A stretch of DNA of 64,000 nt from Croceivirga sp. (lineage in GTDB: Bacteria; Bacteroidota; Bacteroidia; Flavobacteriales; Flavobacteriaceae): NCBI GenBank assembly GCA_028281025.1, contig JANQKR010000044.1, positions 101,591 through 165,590 on the forward strand. Reading direction: 5' to 3'. Within the stretch, counting starts at the first letter, position 1, and every line of letters begins with the position of its first letter. Position numbers and translations under genes: made by a program. Below the pieces are notes generated by a model. That model had not been told where the DNA came from. It saw nothing but the letters and a program-made list of their open reading frames with translations, and searched no databases. Positions 60,522 through 64,000 of this stretch are shown in pieces.

Positions 60522-61199
60522 ATGTCCAAACCAACTATTTTAAGGGATTCCGTTAAGGATCACCTTTTACATTTGATACGACAGGGAGAAATTGAAATTG
60601 GCAAGACCATTAACCTTGCCGCACTGTCCAGAACATTGAACATTAGCGTTACCCCAATCAGAGAGGCGTTGACACAACTGGAACAGTCACGAATTTTAAA
60701 GGCGGTACCCAACCGAGGTTTTATTGTACCCAAACTTTCCTTGACCGAAGCCGAAAACCTCTATCGAACCATTGCCGATCTTGAAGTATTGGCCGTTGAA
60801 GGCACTGTTTATGATGAACAGTTGGTAAAGGAGCTACGAAACGAACAATTGCATTTACAGCAGACACATACACCATCTGCTCGACTGGCCTCACGGGTGA
60901 ATTTTCATCGAATTCTGATTAAAAAATGCCCCAATACCATTCTGACCGAGATTTTGCGTGATCTTGAGTCCCGAGTCCTTTTTTACGAACAGATGTTTGT
61001 TCTTGATGCCTCGTTCTATGAACATATAGACAACCAGAATGAAGCCATTATCCATGCCATTGAGGAGGACAATGTACCAACGGCCGCACTGATATTGAAT
61101 ATGAACTGGATGACCGTATTGGAATATGTACAAAAACAGTTGGTCCTGCAGCAATCCACCAATTATGAGGTCGTCTCACTTTCTTTATCAAAACAATGA
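60522..61199 (+). CDS. GntR-family (FCD-type) transcriptional regulator
   Basis: A 225-residue regulator. N-terminal winged helix: INLAALSRTLNISVTPIREA, LEQSRILKAVPNRGFIVPKL. The C-terminal ~140 residues are the all-helical FCD ligand-binding domain (LTEAENLYRTIADLEVLAVE; SRVNFHRILIKKCPN; HAIEEDNVPTAALILNMNW). It is convergent with the amidohydrolase operon (ends face to face at 61.2-61.4 kb) and may sense a related metabolite, but this link is only positional. A perfect palindrome overlaps its promoter. Confidence 0.92.
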   Translation: MSKPTILRDSVKDHLLHLIRQGEIEIGKTINLAALSRTLNISVTPIREALTQLEQSRILKAVPNRGFIVPKLSLTEAENLYRTIADLEVLAVEGTVYDEQLVKELRNEQLHLQQTHTPSARLASRVNFHRILIKKCPNTILTEILRDLESRVLFYEQMFVLDASFYEHIDNQNEAIIHAIEEDNVPTAALILNMNWMTVLEYVQKQLVLQQSTNYEVVSLSLSKQ

Positions 61200-61358
61200 T
61201 TTTGCATTCGCTTCGTTAAGGGAATATGGAATTTCTTAATCCCCAAATCGCAAAATTGGCCAAGGCCAAAAAGCGTTCACTAGTACGCAAACAGATTTCA
61301 TGTGGCATTTTTCAGGACGTATCCCCTTCGGACCTGAAAACAAAACAACATAAGGAGG

Positions 61359-62471
61359 CTACTCCGGGAAAAGGGTCCTATCCAAATCAGGAATAAGGTT
61401 AAGGGCATTTTTATAGTAGACCTTTTTAAGCACTTCATCCGGTAAATCCAATCCATACATTGCCCAAAACGCGTGGTATTTTTTGTAGTAGGGAAAGTAC
61501 TCGTCCGCAGTTTCCAGTACCCTGAAATAGGTTGGGAATTCATCGGGGTTCCAAGCATCCTTGCCAAAAAGTATCCTATCCTGATATTGAATAAAAAATT
61601 GTTTTGCCCTTCGGGGCTGTCTCCCCAATTCTGCAATGATAGCCGCTATACCAACCGACATATTGGGCATTTCCTCCATTAATTCGGCCAGTCGGTCAAG
61701 GTTATTGGCATACCATCCCATGTGGGCATTGATAAACTTGGTATTAGGGTGTTTTTTGAACATACGGTGTTGTTCATTTATAATTTGTTGCCAAGGGGCC
61801 GGATCGGTGTCCGACCTTTTCCTTCCAGGTCGCGTCTTCAGCTCCAACCAACGTTCGTTATCGCTGTCCATGGGGTCCCAAAAAGACTTTGGATCGGCCG
61901 AATGGATCAAAACCGGGATATTCAGCGCCGCGCACTTTTCCCAAATGGGATCCAAACGGGGATCATCAACGGCAATTCGATTTCCGTTTACATCTTTGTT
62001 GCGTAAGCCCAAACTTTTGTACACTTTAAGTCCCTTGGCGCCCGCTTTAACATCGGCCTCCAGTTGTGCCGCCGCCTGTTTCCCCCAACTGGGGTTCCCT
62101 ACCCCGTTAAAGTCCACATTGGCAAACAGGACAATGCGATTGGGGTAATGGTCATTCACATTCTTCAATTTGGCCCGTAATCCATCTCCTGACCCCCCAC
62201 TCAGGTTGACCATAATTCCCAAATTGATACGGTCCATGTCCGCGATAAGTTCCGACAAATTTTGACTTTCCATTCTAAAATGATGGCTATGCACATCGAT
62301 AAAAGTGAATTTTGCTTTCGATGTCGGGTGTTCGGGAACCACTAAGGTAGATTTAGGATTGTACTCCTCAAAACCCATTTCCTGGGCGCTACCAGGTAAA
62401 ACCGTACCACTGAATAACAAGATTGCCACAACCTTTCCCAGCACCGAATACGAATATTTGCTATGTTCCAT
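61359..62471 (-). CDS. Exported amidohydrolase-superfamily enzyme
   Basis: Starting at ATG 62471 (rather than 62648, inside the upstream gene) gives a 370-residue protein with a signal peptide (VVAILLFSGTVLPGSAQ). The TIM-barrel amidohydrolase motifs are FIDVHSHHF after strand 1, IPVLIHSADPKSFWD, KFINAHMGW and RILFGKDAW (terminal metal Asp). It resembles amidohydrolase_2 lactonase/decarboxylase-type enzymes. It overlaps the preceding MocA-like gene by 11 bp and so belongs to that operon. Confidence 0.87.
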   Translation of the reverse strand: MEHSKYSYSVLGKVVAILLFSGTVLPGSAQEMGFEEYNPKSTLVVPEHPTSKAKFTFIDVHSHHFRMESQNLSELIADMDRINLGIMVNLSGGSGDGLRAKLKNVNDHYPNRIVLFANVDFNGVGNPSWGKQAAAQLEADVKAGAKGLKVYKSLGLRNKDVNGNRIAVDDPRLDPIWEKCAALNIPVLIHSADPKSFWDPMDSDNERWLELKTRPGRKRSDTDPAPWQQIINEQHRMFKKHPNTKFINAHMGWYANNLDRLAELMEEMPNMSVGIAAIIAELGRQPRRAKQFFIQYQDRILFGKDAWNPDEFPTYFRVLETADEYFPYYKKYHAFWAMYGLDLPDEVLKKVYYKNALNLIPDLDRTLFPE

Positions 62472-63069
62472 ATGTTTCAAATAGTTTTTTATAGGTGTCC
62501 AAGGTATCCATATCCACAAATTTTCCCTTGGATGGAATGGAGGGAACGGAATGTCCATACGATCGTATGATATGTCTTGCCCCAAAATCGTTTTCCAATT
62601 TTCCCAATTCAGGAAATAGGGTTTGATCAAATATGGCGGGAACTCCAAGATTTTCGTTATAATCAGTACAAACCATGGTATTTTGGGAGCTTTGGAACAA
62701 CTGTGTCAGGGCCAATAAGTGATTTCTGTCCAACAGGGGCTGATCCACAAGCATGACCAGTGCGGCCGTAAAGTTGTTTTTCTTTGTCAAATGCTCAATT
62801 CCTTTGGAAATGGATTTTCCCATACCATCCTCCCAAAGGTCATTTTTAACGATTTCAACATTTTTTTCATGGAGGGTATGGCGTATTTCCGAAAAGTGTG
62901 CCCCCAAAACCACAAATACATGGTCGGTCACTTCCAAGGCCTCGTCAATAGCGTATTCCAGCAAGGTTTTTCCCTTCCAGGGCAGTAATTGCTTGGGTTG
63001 TCCCATACGTGAGGACCCTCCCGCAGCCAAGATTAGGACGGCCAGTTCCCCTTTACGGTTTTTGCTCAT
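62461..63069 (-). CDS. MocA/MobA-like molybdenum-cofactor nucleotidyltransferase
   Basis: A 202-residue cytoplasmic NTP-transferase. The signature LILAAGGSSRMGQPKQLLPW binds the nucleotide; MLVDQPLLD corresponds to the metal-binding strand and GVPAIFDQTLFPEL to the family's later block. MocA transfers CMP to molybdopterin for xanthine-dehydrogenase-type enzymes, and the overlapping XdhC gene supports that reading over MobA. Confidence 0.88.
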   Translation of the reverse strand: MSKNRKGELAVLILAAGGSSRMGQPKQLLPWKGKTLLEYAIDEALEVTDHVFVVLGAHFSEIRHTLHEKNVEIVKNDLWEDGMGKSISKGIEHLTKKNNFTAALVMLVDQPLLDRNHLLALTQLFQSSQNTMVCTDYNENLGVPAIFDQTLFPELGKLENDFGARHIIRSYGHSVPSIPSKGKFVDMDTLDTYKKLFETYGT

Positions 63070-64000
63070 GCGTGTATCCTACCTTTCTTTTCCCGTAATG
63101 AAATGGCCTCCTTTTGGTTGATGACCGCCAATATTTCCGACAGTACCGACAATGCGATTTCCTGAGGGGTCTCCGCCCCCAATTCCAGTCCGGCGGGACC
63201 ATGGATGGATTCTATGAATTCCAATGGGGTATCCGGGTTTTGCTCCAAAAGTTCATTGAACAATTTTTCCCGTCTTCTGGCGGGTCCAAGAATGCCAAAA
63301 TAGGCTGGCTCATGTGCGCTAAGGGCCATTAAAAACTGTAAATCCTTCACATAGCTATGGGTCATGAGGACAATGGCCGTTTGATGATCTGCATTCATGT
63401 GAAGCGTTTCAGCTTCAGCATTCACAAAATCGGTGGATCCAGGGAAATCCATAGCGGTCTTCCCTTCCTTGGGATGGGCTACAACGGTCACCTCCCACCC
63501 CATAAGTCCTGCCATTGAACATAACTGAACGGCATCGTGTTCCGCTCCAATGATGACCAATCGAAAACAGGGAGGTAAGGTTTGATGAAAACTTTCCAAA
63601 TCGGTAGGAATCACGTATCCTTCCCTAAGGGGAAGTATCGTTTCGTTCACTTCCAGGACCGAGCCATAGTTGGCATCTTCCCCAAAGTGGGGATTAAAAT
63701 AGCTCCTCATATCAAAAGCAGTCCTTTGGCCAATACTAGCCCAAAACTGGGTGATTACTTCCGGGGAAGGTCGAAAAGGCTCCAGTAAAATGAACAATAT
63801 CCCTTCGCAACCCAATCGATAACGACCGTCATAGGTCATAATTTTGGGAACTTGGGTTGTAAAAACAGAGTGTGCTTGTCGGTATACCTCTTTCTCAACA
63901 CATCCTCCACTTACGGCACCTACCATGGTTCCGTCTTCCAATAGGAGCATCCGAACCCCGGGTCTTCGGTATGAAGAACCTTCCAGGGCCACGACGGTCG
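63066..64000 (-). CDS. XdhC/CoxI-family maturation factor (5' end outside window)
   Basis: At least 311 residues are present; the frame continues past the right edge. Features: VALEGSSYRRPGVRMLLLEDG and GAVSGGCVEKEVYRQA of the XdhC/CoxI N-domain, then a Rossmann unit RLVIIGAEHDAVQLCSMAG with GWEVTVVAHPKEG, and VLMTHSYVKDLQFL, AYFGILGPARRREKL, IHGPAGLELGAETPQEIALS. XdhC inserts the sulfurated molybdenum cofactor into xanthine-dehydrogenase-type enzymes. It overlaps the MocA-like gene by four bases. The oxidoreductase itself is not in the window and may lie upstream. Confidence 0.92.
   Translation of the reverse strand, partial: TVVALEGSSYRRPGVRMLLLEDGTMVGAVSGGCVEKEVYRQAHSVFTTQVPKIMTYDGRYRLGCEGILFILLEPFRPSPEVITQFWASIGQRTAFDMRSYFNPHFGEDANYGSVLEVNETILPLREGYVIPTDLESFHQTLPPCFRLVIIGAEHDAVQLCSMAGLMGWEVTVVAHPKEGKTAMDFPGSTDFVNAEAETLHMNADHQTAIVLMTHSYVKDLQFLMALSAHEPAYFGILGPARRREKLFNELLEQNPDTPLEFIESIHGPAGLELGAETPQEIALSVLSEILAVINQKEAISLREKKGRIHA

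Noticed and set aside
61227..61396. 56-codon plus-strand frame after the GntR gene
   Set aside because: It starts with an ATG and is basic, but overlaps the end of the minus-strand amidohydrolase gene and resembles no family. Too weak to call.
1..64000. tRNA, rRNA, intact transposase or phage genes
   Set aside because: I looked for cloverleaf-like and rRNA-like sequence and for transposase or integrase motifs and found none; short structured RNAs other than the element at 34.7 kb could have been missed.

Overview
The window looks like chromosomal DNA of a marine-type flavobacterium (Bacteroidota, Flavobacteriaceae). The support is indirect but consistent. There are many short signal peptides ending in AQ, lipoproteins of Bacteroidota type, LytS/LytTR two-component pairs, a TonB-plug/MG2 protein, DUF4251 and DVKA-repeat secreted proteins, weak Shine-Dalgarno signals, and several upstream sequences fitting the TTG-N17-23-TAnnTTTG promoter of this phylum. 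No rRNA, tRNA, CRISPR array, phage or intact insertion sequence was seen. Gene density is high and orientation changes often, so this is mostly ordinary chromosome with small accessory patches.

Layout. 1-4.5 kb: a secreted barrel-like protein, an AraC regulator, a tandemly duplicated secreted-protein gene, and a large secreted protein. 4.9-7.9 kb: an operon of two membrane proteins plus a LytS-type kinase and LytTR regulator. 8.3-11.5 kb: an unrecognised four-gene cassette (membrane protein with CBS-like region, GH46-like glycosidase without signal peptide, two remotely similar proteins). 11.7-14.5 kb: a lipoprotein methyltransferase, two VOC proteins and an HU-like DNA-binding protein, followed by a 22-bp tandem repeat. 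15.4-17.4 kb: a DNA-alkylation repair cluster in which the parts of Ada are on separate genes beside a 2OG-Fe(II) oxygenase; a palindromic MITE-like element supplies the 3' end of the last gene. 17.7-22.7 kb: small mixed genes including a ParDE toxin-antitoxin pair. 22.8-28.6 kb: a secreted PAP2/haloperoxidase-type enzyme, an M43 metalloprotease, a fatty-acid-hydroxylase-type enzyme, a TPR regulator and two gene remnants.

28.7-33.4 kb: secreted proteins including an S41-type protein and a cytochrome-PQQ sugar dehydrogenase whose promoter carries a perfect 17-bp palindrome. 33.5-35.2 kb: an AT-rich foreign-looking patch with a possible leader peptide and attenuator hairpins, two unknown genes, and a 456-bp highly structured noncoding element bounded by 16-bp direct repeats. 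35.2-43.7 kb: a TPR sensor kinase, an MG2/TonB-plug protein and several secreted or membrane proteins of unknown role. 43.8-48.3 kb: a D-aminoacylase-like lipoprotein beside a three-gene LytS/LytTR locus in which one kinase is degenerate at every catalytic box. 48.4-60.3 kb: a ten-repeat SDHHKA protein, a DMT transporter with a DUF1080 remnant, an exported PCMT, an MscS channel, a large BNR/VPS10-like secreted protein and a DUF3052/DUF2652 group. 60.5-64 kb: a GntR regulator with a palindromic site at its start, facing an amidohydrolase / MocA-like / XdhC operon that runs off the window.

The best candidates for something undescribed are the 8.3-11.5 kb cassette, the structured element at 34.7-35.2 kb with its AT-rich cargo, and the kinase/pseudokinase/LytTR locus. 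All functional statements come from reading motifs by eye; no database search was possible.
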